The notes: generated by a model not told the origin, from the sequence alone. DNA of 36,691 nucleotides from JAFAXD01 sp035472475 (GCA_035472475.1 DATIPA010000158.1:1-36691), one strand, 5' to 3'; shown: positions 8,857 through 16,790, numbered from the stretch's first letter. Made by a program: numbers and translations.

Positions 8857-9980
8857 TGTCTAAACGATCGCTTGTGGGTTCTGGAACTGCAGGTCTCTCG
8901 GGGAACCGTTCAACGCGACCCCGGTGCAACAACGGCGGGGCCGCTGCGCGCGCCGGGCTCGCCCGCACGTGGCTGCTGCCAGCCGCCGTGGTCGCCCTGC
9001 TTGCCGCGGCGGCGCCGGCGCGCGGCCAGGTGGTACTCTTCGTCAACGGCGACCCCATTACCGAACTCGACATCGCGCAGCGCGGGAAGCTGATCCAGCT
9101 GACCGTGCACAAGACCGCGCCTCGAGCGGAGGTGATCAACGACCTGATCGACGACAAGATCAAAATCTCGGTCGGCCGCCGCTTTCATCTCGACATCACG
9201 GCAGACGACGTCGACAAACAGTTTGCCGAAATGGGCAGTCGCATGCACATGTCGAAGCAGGCGTTCGAGCAGGTGTTTACCCAAGCCGGCATCGACCCCT
9301 CGATCATGAAGGACCACATCAAGGCGGAGATTTCCTGGGCCACCGTCGTGCAAGGCAAGTTCCAATCAAGCCTGCACGTCAACGAGAAGGATGTGCTGCA
9401 GGCGATGCAGAGCGACAAAGACGCCAAACCGGGCGAGGACGCACAAAAGGCAAGCCCGGTCGGCTACGAATACGTGTTACGCCCCATCCTCTTTGTCCTC
9501 GGCCGAGGCGCCGGCGCCGACGCCACCGAGGCGCGCAAGAAGGAGGCCGAGGCGCTGCGGGCGCGCTTTGAGAATTGTGAAGCAGGCGTTCCTGCGGCGC
9601 GCGCGCTCAAGGACGTGGTGGTGCGCAACCAGATCATCAAACCGTCGGACGATCTCCAGGACAATATCCGCCAAATCCTGGATGGCGTGCCGATCGGGCA
9701 CCTGACTGCGCCAGAGGTCACGAGCCGAGGCATCGAACTGTTTGCGGTCTGCGCCAAGCGCGAAGCCAAACTCGAGTCGGCTGCGAAAAAAGAGGTTAAG
9801 AACAAGCTGTTCAGCGAGAAATTCGAAGCGCAGGGCAAGCGCTTCCTCGAAGAGCTGCGCAAAACAGCGATGATCGAGTACAAAGAACCGCCGGCGCCCG
9901 TCAAGGAAATCAAGGGCAAGAAGGCGTCGAAGCCATCGCGGGAAACAAGCGCCAAGACGCCCGGCGTCAAGACCCAGTGA
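8853..9980 (+). CDS. SurA-like periplasmic chaperone / peptidyl-prolyl isomerase
   Basis: This is a 375-residue SurA N-domain protein, probably a periplasmic chaperone for outer-membrane proteins such as LptD, whose gene it overlaps by 4 nt (ATGA). What is seen: a basic N-terminus, a hydrophobic signal segment (about 38-58, ending APARGQ), the SurA opening VLFVNGDPITELDIAQR, the core motif EVINDLIDDKIKISVGRRF, and a long helical chaperone module. A parvulin-like region (about 205-305) is present but poor in the classic isomerase motifs, so isomerase activity is uncertain. The C-terminal 45 residues are Lys/Pro-rich and probably disordered. GGAG precedes the start. In related genomes surA runs straight on to pdxA; here a palindromic repeat unit lies between. 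Confidence 0.88.
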   Translation: MMSKRSLVGSGTAGLSGNRSTRPRCNNGGAAARAGLARTWLLPAAVVALLAAAAPARGQVVLFVNGDPITELDIAQRGKLIQLTVHKTAPRAEVINDLIDDKIKISVGRRFHLDITADDVDKQFAEMGSRMHMSKQAFEQVFTQAGIDPSIMKDHIKAEISWATVVQGKFQSSLHVNEKDVLQAMQSDKDAKPGEDAQKASPVGYEYVLRPILFVLGRGAGADATEARKKEAEALRARFENCEAGVPAARALKDVVVRNQIIKPSDDLQDNIRQILDGVPIGHLTAPEVTSRGIELFAVCAKREAKLESAAKKEVKNKLFSEKFEAQGKRFLEELRKTAMIEYKEPPAPVKEIKGKKASKPSRETSAKTPGVKTQ

Positions 9981-10080
9981 TCGCGACGCGCTGGTCTCGC
10001 CCAGCCCATCGTCTTTTGGCTCCTTCTGCCGTTTACGTCGGCGCCAAACCAAGGCACGTTTGTGCGCGGTGATCCGCGCC

Positions 10081-10154
10081 TAGTGTCCCGATTCCGAAGT
10101 TCGCTTTGTCCTGCGGCACCCTCTGAAGCGAACTTCGGAATCAAAGGGACACTA
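10081..10154 (+). repeat. Palindromic element, module 1, copy A (70 bp plus flanking TA)
   Basis: A near-perfect inverted repeat. The left arm 10083-10106 and right arm 10126-10152 enclose a 19-bp loop, and the outer ends read GTGTCCC. The right arm carries three extra A bases relative to the left. The element proper (10083-10152) is 70 bp and is bounded by TA on both sides, in CTAG context. The same 70-bp element recurs at 26721-26790 and, inverted, at 31494-31563. The shape and TA flanks suggest a miniature transposable element of the IS630/Tc1 type. Confidence 0.9.
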
Positions 10155-10169
10155 GCAAAGATATGATTC
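10155..10169 (+). repeat. Conserved 15-bp linker between the two palindromes, copy A
   Basis: The linker GCAAAGATATGATTC joins modules 1 and 2, with TA on both sides. The junction TATGATTCTAG (10162-10172) recurs as its exact complement at 15284-15294. A version with one mismatch plus a small indel is at 31475-31493. The first five bases, GCAAA, also follow module 1 at 26793. This makes the linker part of the repeated unit and not host sequence. Confidence 0.75.
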
Positions 10170-10242
10170 TAGTGTGGTGGATTTGAAGTACCTATGATGA
10201 GCACGCCGCAAGAATGATAGGAACTTCAAATCCACCACACTA
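10170..10242 (+). repeat. Palindromic element, module 2, copy A (69 bp plus flanking TA)
   Basis: A second palindrome. The left arm GTGTGGTGGATTTGAAGT (10172-10189) is perfectly complementary to 10223-10240, and pairing extends inward with two mismatches. The element 10172-10240 is 69 bp and bounded by TA on both sides. Its right 36 bp (10205-10240) recur exactly, inverted, at 31438-31473. Together with module 1 it forms a composite of about 160 bp between the SurA-like gene and pdxA. Confidence 0.88.
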
Positions 10243-10271
10243 GCCGCCGCGTGAAGCGAAGAAAGCAAGCA

Positions 10272-11297
10272 ATGTCCAAAGCGCTGGCTTTGACCCTCGG
10301 TGAACCGGCCGGCATCGGACCTGACATCACGATCGCGGCCTGGGCCCGCCGCGCCGAGCTGGCGCTGCCGGCGTTTTATGTTCTGGGTGATGCCAGCTTC
10401 CTCGCGCGGCGGGCCTCGTATCTCGATCAACGAATTCCGATCACCAGTGTCAGCCCGCGCGAGGCCGCCGAGGCCTTCGGCGCTGCGCTGCCGGTGGTGG
10501 ACGTCGGCATCGAGGCCACGGCCGCCCCGGGGATTCCGGATCAGTCGAGTGCTTCCGTCGCGATCGCGGCTATTCGTGCCGCCGTCAGGCAGGTCCTCGA
10601 CGGCACCGCGGCCGCCATCGTCACCAACCCGGTCGCCAAGAACGTGCTGTATCAATCTGGCTTTCCCGAGCCTGGCCACACCGAATTTCTCGGCAAGCTC
10701 GCAACCGAATTGACCGGGGTCGGCGCGCGGCCGGTTATGATGCTGTGGGCGCCCGAACTCGCGGTAGTACCTGTCACCATCCATCTCCCGTTGACGGACG
10801 TACCGCGCCAGCTCGACTTCGACCTCATTGTCGAGACCGGACGCATCGTGGCGCGCGACCTCTCGACGCGCTTCCGGATCAAATCTCCGCGCCTCGCGGT
10901 GGCCGGGCTTAACCCGCACGCCGGCGAAAACGGCGCGCTTGGGATCGAAGACCGCACGATCGTGGCGCCCGCGATCGAAAGGTTACAGGCCGAAGGAATC
11001 GATGCGCGCGGCCCCTTGCCGGCCGACACCATGTTCCACCCCGCAGCACGCGCGCGCTACGATGCGGCCCTGTGCATGTACCATGACCAGGCGCTGATCC
11101 CGATCAAGACCCTCGCCTTCGATCACGCCGTCAACGTGACCTTGGGCTTGCCGTTTGTCCGCACTTCGCCGGATCACGGCACCGCATTCGATATCGCCGG
11201 AACCGGCCGCGCCGATCCGTCGAGCCTGATCGCAGCCATCAGGCTGGCCGCCCGACTGGCGCAAGAACAGCAGGTGGCAGCGGCCGTAGTGCCATGA
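10272..11297 (+). CDS. pdxA: 4-hydroxythreonine-4-phosphate dehydrogenase
   Basis: This 341-residue enzyme acts in the DXP-dependent vitamin B6 pathway. It oxidises 4-phosphohydroxy-L-threonine, using NAD(P) and a divalent metal, before PdxJ forms the ring. What is seen: the N-terminal LTLGEPAGIGPDI motif, TNPVAKNVLY (active-site Lys region), GHTEFLGKLA (metal-binding His), GLNPHAGENG (second His), MYHDQALIPIK (third His) and RTSPDHGTAFDIAG near the C-terminus. The length is typical. The chosen ATG at 10272 lies 29 bp after the palindromic repeat; an in-frame GTG at 10251 would add seven residues and neither start has a strong ribosome-binding site. The stop overlaps the ksgA start by 4 nt. 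Confidence 0.95.
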   Translation: MSKALALTLGEPAGIGPDITIAAWARRAELALPAFYVLGDASFLARRASYLDQRIPITSVSPREAAEAFGAALPVVDVGIEATAAPGIPDQSSASVAIAAIRAAVRQVLDGTAAAIVTNPVAKNVLYQSGFPEPGHTEFLGKLATELTGVGARPVMMLWAPELAVVPVTIHLPLTDVPRQLDFDLIVETGRIVARDLSTRFRIKSPRLAVAGLNPHAGENGALGIEDRTIVAPAIERLQAEGIDARGPLPADTMFHPAARARYDAALCMYHDQALIPIKTLAFDHAVNVTLGLPFVRTSPDHGTAFDIAGTGRADPSSLIAAIRLAARLAQEQQVAAAVVP

Positions 11298-12139
11298 CGG
11301 CCATCGACGACTTGCCGCCGCTGCGGGACGTCATTCGTCGCCACGGCCTATCGGCGAAGAAGGCGCTTGGTCAAAACTTCCTGCTCGATCTCAACCTTAC
11401 GGCTCGAATTGCGCGCACCGCCGGCCCGCTCGAAGGCGTGACCGTTGTGGAAGTCGGTCCCGGCCCGGGCGGGCTCACCCGCGCACTGCTGGCCGCAGGC
11501 GCGCGGCGCGTCATCGGCGTCGAGCGCGATCCTCGCGCGGTCGCGGCCCTCGCCGAGATCGCAATGCATTATCCCGGCCGCCTGGAGATCATCGAAGCCG
11601 ACGCGCTTACCTTCGATCCGCGTCCCCATCTCGACACCGGACCGACGCGTGTTGTCGCGAACCTGCCGTACAACGTCGCAACCGCGCTGCTGGTCGCGTG
11701 GCTGAGCGCCATCCCTTGGCCGCCGTGGTACGACGATCTCGTGCTGATGTTCCAACGCGAGGTCGCCGAGCGCCTCATCGCGGATCCGGGCAGCGGCGGG
11801 TACGGCCGGCTCTCGGTGCTGGCGGGCTGGCGCTGCCGAGCAAAACTCCTGTTCGACATCGCGCCATCAGCGTTCGTGCCACCACCGAAGGTGACATCCT
11901 CGCTGGTCCGCTTGACGCCGCGGCCTGACCCGCTGGCGGCCGAGCTTGCGGACCTCGAGCGGGTGACCGCTGCAGCCTTCGGGCAGCGGCGTAAAATGCT
12001 GCGTCAGAGCTTGAAGACGCTGGTGCCGGATCCGATGCCGCTACTGGCCGCAGCTGGCCTTGATCCGACCGCGCGGGCACAGGACATTCCGATTGCTGGA
12101 TTCGTCGCGCTCGCACGCGCGTTCGCGCTCATGAGATGA
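11294..12139 (+). CDS. rsmA: 16S rRNA dimethyladenosine transferase (RsmA/KsgA)
   Basis: This 281-residue SAM-dependent methyltransferase dimethylates two adjacent adenines near the 3' end of 16S rRNA, a late checkpoint in small-subunit assembly. What is seen: the N-terminal KKALGQNFLLD motif (23-32), the SAM-binding loop VVEVGPGPGGLTRALL (51-66), the acidic GVERDP motif (75-80), EADALTF (101-107), and the catalytic NLPYN (123-127). The C-terminal substrate-binding domain ends RAQDIPIAGFVALARAF. The gene overlaps pdxA by 4 nt, the usual pdxA-ksgA coupling. It converges with gmk, leaving one base between the two stop codons and no room for separate terminators. Confidence 0.96.
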   Translation: MTAIDDLPPLRDVIRRHGLSAKKALGQNFLLDLNLTARIARTAGPLEGVTVVEVGPGPGGLTRALLAAGARRVIGVERDPRAVAALAEIAMHYPGRLEIIEADALTFDPRPHLDTGPTRVVANLPYNVATALLVAWLSAIPWPPWYDDLVLMFQREVAERLIADPGSGGYGRLSVLAGWRCRAKLLFDIAPSAFVPPPKVTSSLVRLTPRPDPLAAELADLERVTAAAFGQRRKMLRQSLKTLVPDPMPLLAAAGLDPTARAQDIPIAGFVALARAFALMR

Positions 12140-12140
12140 T

Positions 12141-12875
12141 CTACAATTCGCGTTGTAGCGAACGCACAAACTCGGACAATCCACTCTGGCGCTCGCGCTT
12201 GAGGCGGTCTGCCGCTGCCAAAATCACCCGTGCTTCTGTGAAAGACCGTCCGATCCGGTGCTCGCGCTTCAGGCGCTCTGCTGCCAGAATCGTGCTCAGT
12301 TCGGCGAAAGTCTGATTTATGTCATTGTTGATGACAACATAGTCATATTCTGTCCAATGACTCATCTCGTCGCTCGCACGGTCCATGCGGCCGCGAATGA
12401 CGGCATCGCTGTCCTGGGCGCGCGAGTGCAGCCGGCGCTCGAGTTCCGGGACGGACGGCGGCAGCACAAATACGCTCACAACATCGCTGCGAGCGCGATC
12501 GCGTATCTGTCGCGTACCTTGCCAGTCGACGTCAAACAGCACGTCGCAGCCCGCCGCCAGCGCTTTTTCGACCGGAGCACGAGGCGAGCCGTAGAAATTG
12601 CCGAAGACATGCGCCCATTCCAGCAGCTCGCCATTGCGCACCATGTCATCGAACCGCGCCTTGTCGATGAAATGGTAGTGCCGACCATCGACCTCCCCCG
12701 GGCGCTGCGGGCGCGTGGTGACCGAAATGGAAAGCTGCACACCCGGATCCTCGAGGAGCATCCGGGACAACGTGCTCTTACCGGCGCCGGACGGCGAGGA
12801 AAGAACGAACATCATTCCGCGGCGATCGACGGCGGGCGGCGTCTGAGGCCGGGCGGACAGGCGCGCCATGCTCAT
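12141..12875 (-). CDS. gmk: Guanylate kinase with duplicated C-terminal segment
   Basis: This 244-residue guanylate kinase phosphorylates GMP to GDP with ATP, a required step in GTP and dGTP synthesis. What is seen: the P-loop SSPSGAGKST (26-35), the GMP-binding TTRPQRPGEVDGRHYHF region (53-69), LLEWAHVFGNFYGSPR, VLFDVDWQGTRQIR and the lid segment around HSRAQDSDAVIRGRM. The protein is about 20 residues longer than is usual in relatives. The excess comes from an imperfect in-frame tandem duplication near the C-terminus (residues 190-209 and 212-232). The ATG at 12875 overlaps the yicC stop by 4 nt, which supports this start over the internal Met21/22. Confidence 0.94.
   Translation of the reverse strand: MSMARLSARPQTPPAVDRRGMMFVLSSPSGAGKSTLSRMLLEDPGVQLSISVTTRPQRPGEVDGRHYHFIDKARFDDMVRNGELLEWAHVFGNFYGSPRAPVEKALAAGCDVLFDVDWQGTRQIRDRARSDVVSVFVLPPSVPELERRLHSRAQDSDAVIRGRMDRASDEMSHWTEYDYVVINNDINQTFAELSTILAAERLKREHRIGRSFTEARVILAAADRLKRERQSGLSEFVRSLQREL
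12180..12308 (-). repeat. In-frame imperfect tandem duplication inside gmk
   Basis: Two adjacent units of 60 and 63 nt (12249-12308 and 12180-12242) align with about three quarters identical bases, one codon of length difference and six bases between them. They encode FAELSTILAAERLKREHRIG and FTEARVILAAADRLKRERQS(G). Family members I know carry one such unit before the terminal LxxFVRxLQ helix. Confidence 0.75.
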
Positions 12876-13759
12876 TCCAGGTTTTGGACCTGCTCGCGGA
12901 ATTGCTCCACTACGGTCTTCAATTCAAGACCGATGTTGGTGAGTTCCACATCGTTGGATTTGGCGCACAAGGTATTGGCTTCGCGGTTCAGTTCCTGGGC
13001 GAGAAAATCAAGGCGCCGCCCGATCGCACCGCCACCTGCAATCAACTTGCGCGCCTGCTCGACATGCGCTTTCAGGCGGTCGAGTTCCTCGCGCACGTCG
13101 GCCTTGGCGGCGAGCAGAATCGCTTCCTGATACAATCGGTCCGTATCAAGGCGCGTGCTGTTGTCCAGCAGCGCGGCGACCTGCTCGCTCAACCGCTGCC
13201 GGATTGCTTCCGGGCGACGCCCGGGGGCGGCATCTGCGCGCGCGATCAGGGCCGCGACCTCCGACAAGCGTTCGCTGAGCACGCGGCCGAGTGCTTCGCC
13301 CTCATGGCGACGCATCTGTGCGAGGCCCGCGAGCGCCGATTCAAACCCGGCCAGCACGGCGGCCTCCGCTTCGCGTCGCTCGTCCTCGTGCTCCTGCGCG
13401 TCGACCACCTCGATCACCCCCTTGACGCCGAGAATACCGTCGAGCCGGGCGGGCTCGGCGGCCACGCGTCCGGCCAGGCTTTGCATCGCCTTGAGCACCG
13501 CTTCCAGCACGCCCTCGTTGACGCGCACGATCGAGGGCACACCCTCGCGGGCAATCGACAGCGCCGCCTGCAAAGCACCGCGTGCCAGCTTGTCGGCAGC
13601 GCGTGCGCGCACCGGCACTTCGATCGCGTCCCAGCCCGGGGGCAAGCGCAGCCGAAGGTCGAGGCTCTTGGCGTTGACCGATTTAACCTCCCAGGCCCAC
13701 GTATAGGGAGCTGACAGTCCCTGACTGCGCGCAAACCCCGTCATGCTCGAGAGGGTCAT
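12872..13759 (-). CDS. YicC family endoribonuclease
   Basis: This 295-residue member of the YicC/YloC family matches its usual length. E. coli YicC is reported as an endoribonuclease that affects small-RNA turnover. What is seen: the N-terminal signature LSSMTGFARSQG, then EVKSVNAKSLDLRLRLP (the conserved strand/loop), a central region of helices, and the diagnostic C-terminal DUF1732 block with LDNSTRLDTDRLYQEAIL, KADVREELDRLKAHVEQ, GRRLDFLAQELNREANT and a final SNDVELTNIGLELKTVVEQ. It sits between mltG (31 bp upstream) and gmk (4-nt overlap), the common alphaproteobacterial and enterobacterial association with gmk. Cellular targets in this organism are unknown. Confidence 0.93.
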   Translation of the reverse strand: MTLSSMTGFARSQGLSAPYTWAWEVKSVNAKSLDLRLRLPPGWDAIEVPVRARAADKLARGALQAALSIAREGVPSIVRVNEGVLEAVLKAMQSLAGRVAAEPARLDGILGVKGVIEVVDAQEHEDERREAEAAVLAGFESALAGLAQMRRHEGEALGRVLSERLSEVAALIARADAAPGRRPEAIRQRLSEQVAALLDNSTRLDTDRLYQEAILLAAKADVREELDRLKAHVEQARKLIAGGGAIGRRLDFLAQELNREANTLCAKSNDVELTNIGLELKTVVEQFREQVQNLE

Positions 13760-13790
13760 GCGAACCCCGCAGCCGGCCGCGCCGAGTTCA

Positions 13791-15140
13791 CTATTGCGGC
13801 CGCGGCGCCGGCGGTTGTGGAGCGCTCGAATTCTGGCTCTGAGCCTGCGGCGTCGGAGGTTTCGGCTTGGGCGGCGCCGGCTTGGCGACGGCCTTGGGTT
13901 TGGGCGGCGGCGCCGCCTCCGCGGGTGCCGCTGCCTCTTCGGCTGCGGAGGCGGATTCGCCCTGCTCGAGCGCGCGCAGCTTGGCTACGTTCTTCTGATG
14001 CTGATCGAGCGTTTCCGCAAACGCGTGCCCGCCGGTGCCATCGGCCACGAAGTACAATTCCTTCGTGCGCGCTGGGTTGGCGGCCGCCTCGATCGACGCG
14101 CGTCCCGGATTGGCGATCGGCCCCGGCGGCAGGCCGTCGATCGTGTAGGTGTTGTAGGGCGTGGGCTGCGTTATTTCGCTTTTGGAGATCGCTCGCCCGA
14201 GCGCGCCCTTGCCGCCGACCAAGCCGTAGATGATGGTCGGATCCGACTGCAGCCGCATCTTTTGCTTGAGCCGATTGGCAAACACCGCCGCAACCCGTGA
14301 GCGCTCGTCGGGACGCCCGGTCTCCTTCTCGACAATGGACGCGAGCACGATCAGCTGATCCGGCGTTCGAACCGGAAGATCGGGCGAGTGCCGCTCCCAG
14401 GCTTTCTGCAAAACTTCGCGCTGCTCACGTTGCATGCGCTGGATCACTTGCTCGCGCTGGGTTCCGCGCGCGAACCGATAAGTTTCCGGCAGCAAAGATC
14501 CCTCGCGCGGGATCGATTTGATATTGCCCGCCAGAAAATCGGTGTCGAGCAGGCGCTGGACGATCTGCTCCGACGTCAGACCCTCCGGGATCGTGATCGC
14601 GTGCTGAACGACCCTGCCGTCGACCAATGTGTTGATGACGTCCTGAAGGCTCGCCTGTTTTGTGAACTGATATTCCCCGGCCTTGACCTCGTTGCGGCGT
14701 ATCTTGTTCAGGCCGACGGAAATGATGAACGGCCAGCGCTGGTCGATCACGCCCTCGTGCTCAAGCACATCCGCCACGTCGAACACGCCGGAGTGCGAAA
14801 TGCTGACGACCTTGTCGTCCTGCAACGGACCCGGCGCGGCGAGCCGGTTCTTGATCAGTAGCCAGCCGCCGCCGATTGCAATCGCAATAAGGATCAGCAG
14901 CGTGAACACCGCGTTACCGGCGACCACCATGGGGTGGTGCGCGCGCCGGGAGCGACGCGTCGGCACCGGCACGCGTTCCGGCTGCAGCGCGGCCCGTGGA
15001 CTGCGGGGTGCGCCCCGAATGCGATCCGGCCCGGCCTCTGGCTTGATCTTCAGCTCGCCGGTGTCGGCTTCAGGGACCCGATCGGCCGGCCTAGTGAGCG
15101 CATCGTCTCCGGTTGCATCGCGTTTGCGGCGCCATAGCAT
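13791..15140 (-). CDS. mltG: Endolytic murein transglycosylase MltG
   Basis: This 449-residue single-pass inner-membrane enzyme cleaves nascent peptidoglycan glycan strands and so limits their length. What is seen: a cytoplasmic basic N-terminus (1-70), one transmembrane helix (about 73-96), the YceG/LysM-like start VVSISHSGVFDVADVLEHEG, EVKAGEYQF, the ITIPEGLTSEQI motif, LLPETYRF, and the active-site motif ASIVEKETG (about 268-275) containing the conserved catalytic Glu. QSDPTIIYGL and PYNTYTIDGLPPGPIANPG follow. The C-terminal 60 residues are Ala/Pro/Lys-rich and probably disordered. A strong AGGAGG lies before the ATG. It follows fabF on the same strand after a 384-bp gap that contains a divergent copy of palindromic module 2. 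Confidence 0.95.
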   Translation of the reverse strand: MLWRRKRDATGDDALTRPADRVPEADTGELKIKPEAGPDRIRGAPRSPRAALQPERVPVPTRRSRRAHHPMVVAGNAVFTLLILIAIAIGGGWLLIKNRLAAPGPLQDDKVVSISHSGVFDVADVLEHEGVIDQRWPFIISVGLNKIRRNEVKAGEYQFTKQASLQDVINTLVDGRVVQHAITIPEGLTSEQIVQRLLDTDFLAGNIKSIPREGSLLPETYRFARGTQREQVIQRMQREQREVLQKAWERHSPDLPVRTPDQLIVLASIVEKETGRPDERSRVAAVFANRLKQKMRLQSDPTIIYGLVGGKGALGRAISKSEITQPTPYNTYTIDGLPPGPIANPGRASIEAAANPARTKELYFVADGTGGHAFAETLDQHQKNVAKLRALEQGESASAAEEAAAPAEAAPPPKPKAVAKPAPPKPKPPTPQAQSQNSSAPQPPAPRPQ

Positions 15141-15210
15141 CGAGGAACCCTCCTGGCAGCGCGGACCAAACAGCCGGCATTCACCTGTTTGGAAAGTTGC
15201 CCACCACCCG

Positions 15211-15302
15211 TAGCCTGGATTTTGACGTTCTTACCACCCTCTGCGGCCGTCTCATGGTCGCGAACTTCAAATCCAAAACTGCCCTAGAATCATAAGCTTG
15301 CT
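15211..15302 (-). repeat. Diverged module-2 palindrome with conserved linker (copy D)
   Basis: The arms TGGATTTTGACGTTC (15216-15230) and GAACTTCAAATCCA (15262-15275) form an inverted repeat with one extra base and one mismatch. The right arm matches the right arm of module 2 (10222-10235). It is followed, after a different 8-bp stretch, by CTAGAATCATA (15284-15294), the exact complement of the linker junction at 10162-10172, and then by TTGCT (15298-15302), also shared with that unit. TA lies at 15211-15212 and 15285-15286. Module 1 is absent here. Confidence 0.7.
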
Positions 15303-15490
15303 CGTATCTACCGGAAACCTCGCAAGCGCCGCCATCGCCGCGGGTTGCGAACATCGGAACCGGGACACGACCGCAGACCCGGTATCTCGGATCACCCGCG
15401 AGCGGTCCTGCAACGCCGTGCCGACGCGTCGCGCAAGGTTACACGAGTGGCGTTGTGGGCGAAAGTTATTCGGGGCGCGTGGCAGCAACA

Positions 15491-15516
15491 GGACCGAAGC
15501 CCGGCGGGCCCGGTCC
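15491..15516 (-). terminator. Possible 3' hairpin after fabF
   Basis: GGACCG (15491-15496) pairs with CGGTCC (15511-15516), and GCCC (15499-15502) with GGGC (15506-15509), giving a compact GC-rich stem-loop starting 9 nt after the fabF stop. There is no following U-run on the minus strand, so it may stabilise or help end the transcript and is not a classical terminator. Confidence 0.35.
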
Positions 15517-15524
15517 GATCTCAT

Positions 15525-16790
15525 TCAGGCAGCAAGGCGGCGGACGACAAGGGACGCATTGGTGCCGCCAAAGCCGAACGAGTTGGATAGCACCACGTTG
15601 ATCTCACGCTTGCGCGCATGATGCGGTACGAGGTCGATTGGGGTCTCGACCGATGGGTTGTCGAGGTTGATCGTCGGCGGCGCCACCTGATCGCGAATCG
15701 CCAGGATGGAGAAGATGGTCTCGACCGCCCCGGCAGCGCCCAACAGGTGCCCGACCGACGATTTGGTCGATGACATCGAAATGCGCCCGGCCGCGTTCCC
15801 GACCGCCCGCTCGACCGCACCGAGCTCGATCTCATCGCCCACCTGAGTCGACGTTCCATGGGCGTTGATATAGTCGATTTCGGTCGGCGAAATGCCGGCG
15901 CGTTTGATCGCGGCCATCATGCAGCGATAGGCCCCATCGCCATCCTCGGCCGGAGCCGTAATATGGTAAGCATCACCCGAGAGCCCGTACCCCACAATCT
16001 CGGCGTAAATGTTTGCCCCGCGGGCCTTGGCATGTTCGAGTTCCTCAAGCACGACAACACCGGCGCCCTCGCCCATCACAAAGCCATCGCGGTCACGATC
16101 ATAAGGGCGTGACGCGCGCTCCGGCGTATCATTGAAGCCGGTGGACAACGCGCGGCAGGCCGTAAAGCCGACCATGCTGACGCGATGAATCGGCGATTCG
16201 GTGCCGCCCGCGATCATAACGTCCGCGTCGTCGAGCGCGATCAGCCGCGCCGCGTCCCCGATCGCATGCGCGCCTGTCGAACAGGCTGTGACGACCGCAT
16301 GATTGGGACCCTTCAACCCAAACTCGATCGACACATAGCCAGACGCGAGATTGATCAGCCGCCCCGGAATAAAGAACGGCGACATGCGCCGCGCGCCGCG
16401 CTCCTGCAGCAGCAGCGTCGCATCGGCAATACCGCCGATGCCGCCAATGCCGGAACCAATCATCACGCCAGTGCGGGTTTGGTCGTCGTAGGATTGCGGG
16501 TGCCAGTCCGCGTCGTCGAGCGCCTGGCGCGCGGCACACATGGCGAACACGATGAAATGATCGACCTTGCGCTGCTCCTTCGGCTCCATCCATTGATCCG
16601 GATTGAAGCTGCCGTTGGAGCCGTCGCCGCGCGGAATTTGCATCGCGATTTTGCAAGGAATGTCTGAGACGTCGAAGTGGTCAATCTTGCGCGCTCCGCT
16701 CTCGCCGGCGAGCAGCCGCTTCCACGTCGCCTCGATGCCACAGCCGAGCGGCGTCAGGATCCCCAGTCCGGTTACGACCACGCGTCTCAT
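15525..16790 (-). CDS. fabF: 3-oxoacyl-ACP synthase II (KAS II)
   Basis: This 421-residue condensing enzyme elongates acyl-ACP with malonyl-ACP in type II fatty-acid synthesis and usually controls unsaturated-chain elongation. What is seen: the opening MRRVVVTGLGILTPLG, the nucleophile motif VVTACSTGAHAIGDA with Cys170, NAHGTSTQVGDEIE with His311, and KSSVGHLLGAAG with Lys343 and His348, so the complete Cys-His-His triad is present. The terminal motif SFGFGGTNASLVV is typical. The length is normal. It lies downstream of acpP on the same strand, and its leader contains a perfect 8-bp hairpin (16834-16854). GGAAGG precedes the ATG. Confidence 0.96.
   Translation of the reverse strand: MRRVVVTGLGILTPLGCGIEATWKRLLAGESGARKIDHFDVSDIPCKIAMQIPRGDGSNGSFNPDQWMEPKEQRKVDHFIVFAMCAARQALDDADWHPQSYDDQTRTGVMIGSGIGGIGGIADATLLLQERGARRMSPFFIPGRLINLASGYVSIEFGLKGPNHAVVTACSTGAHAIGDAARLIALDDADVMIAGGTESPIHRVSMVGFTACRALSTGFNDTPERASRPYDRDRDGFVMGEGAGVVVLEELEHAKARGANIYAEIVGYGLSGDAYHITAPAEDGDGAYRCMMAAIKRAGISPTEIDYINAHGTSTQVGDEIELGAVERAVGNAAGRISMSSTKSSVGHLLGAAGAVETIFSILAIRDQVAPPTINLDNPSVETPIDLVPHHARKREINVVLSNSFGFGGTNASLVVRRLAA

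Larger units (their letters stand above)
15141..15524. other. fabF-mltG intergenic region
   Basis: This 384-bp gap contains a hairpin just after fabF (15491-15516) and a diverged palindromic element with its linker (15211-15302), about 70 bp before mltG. An 85-codon open frame (15267-15524, minus) begins right after the fabF stop. It has an Arg/Ala-rich composition and runs into the repeat, so I do not call it. A separate promoter for mltG is plausible but no clear -35/-10 pair stands out. Confidence 0.5.

Noticed and set aside
15267..15524. 85-codon open frame starting directly after the fabF stop
   Set aside because: It is well placed for coupling but is Arg/Ala-rich, has no recognisable domain, crosses a hairpin and ends in a palindromic repeat. 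Most likely chance.
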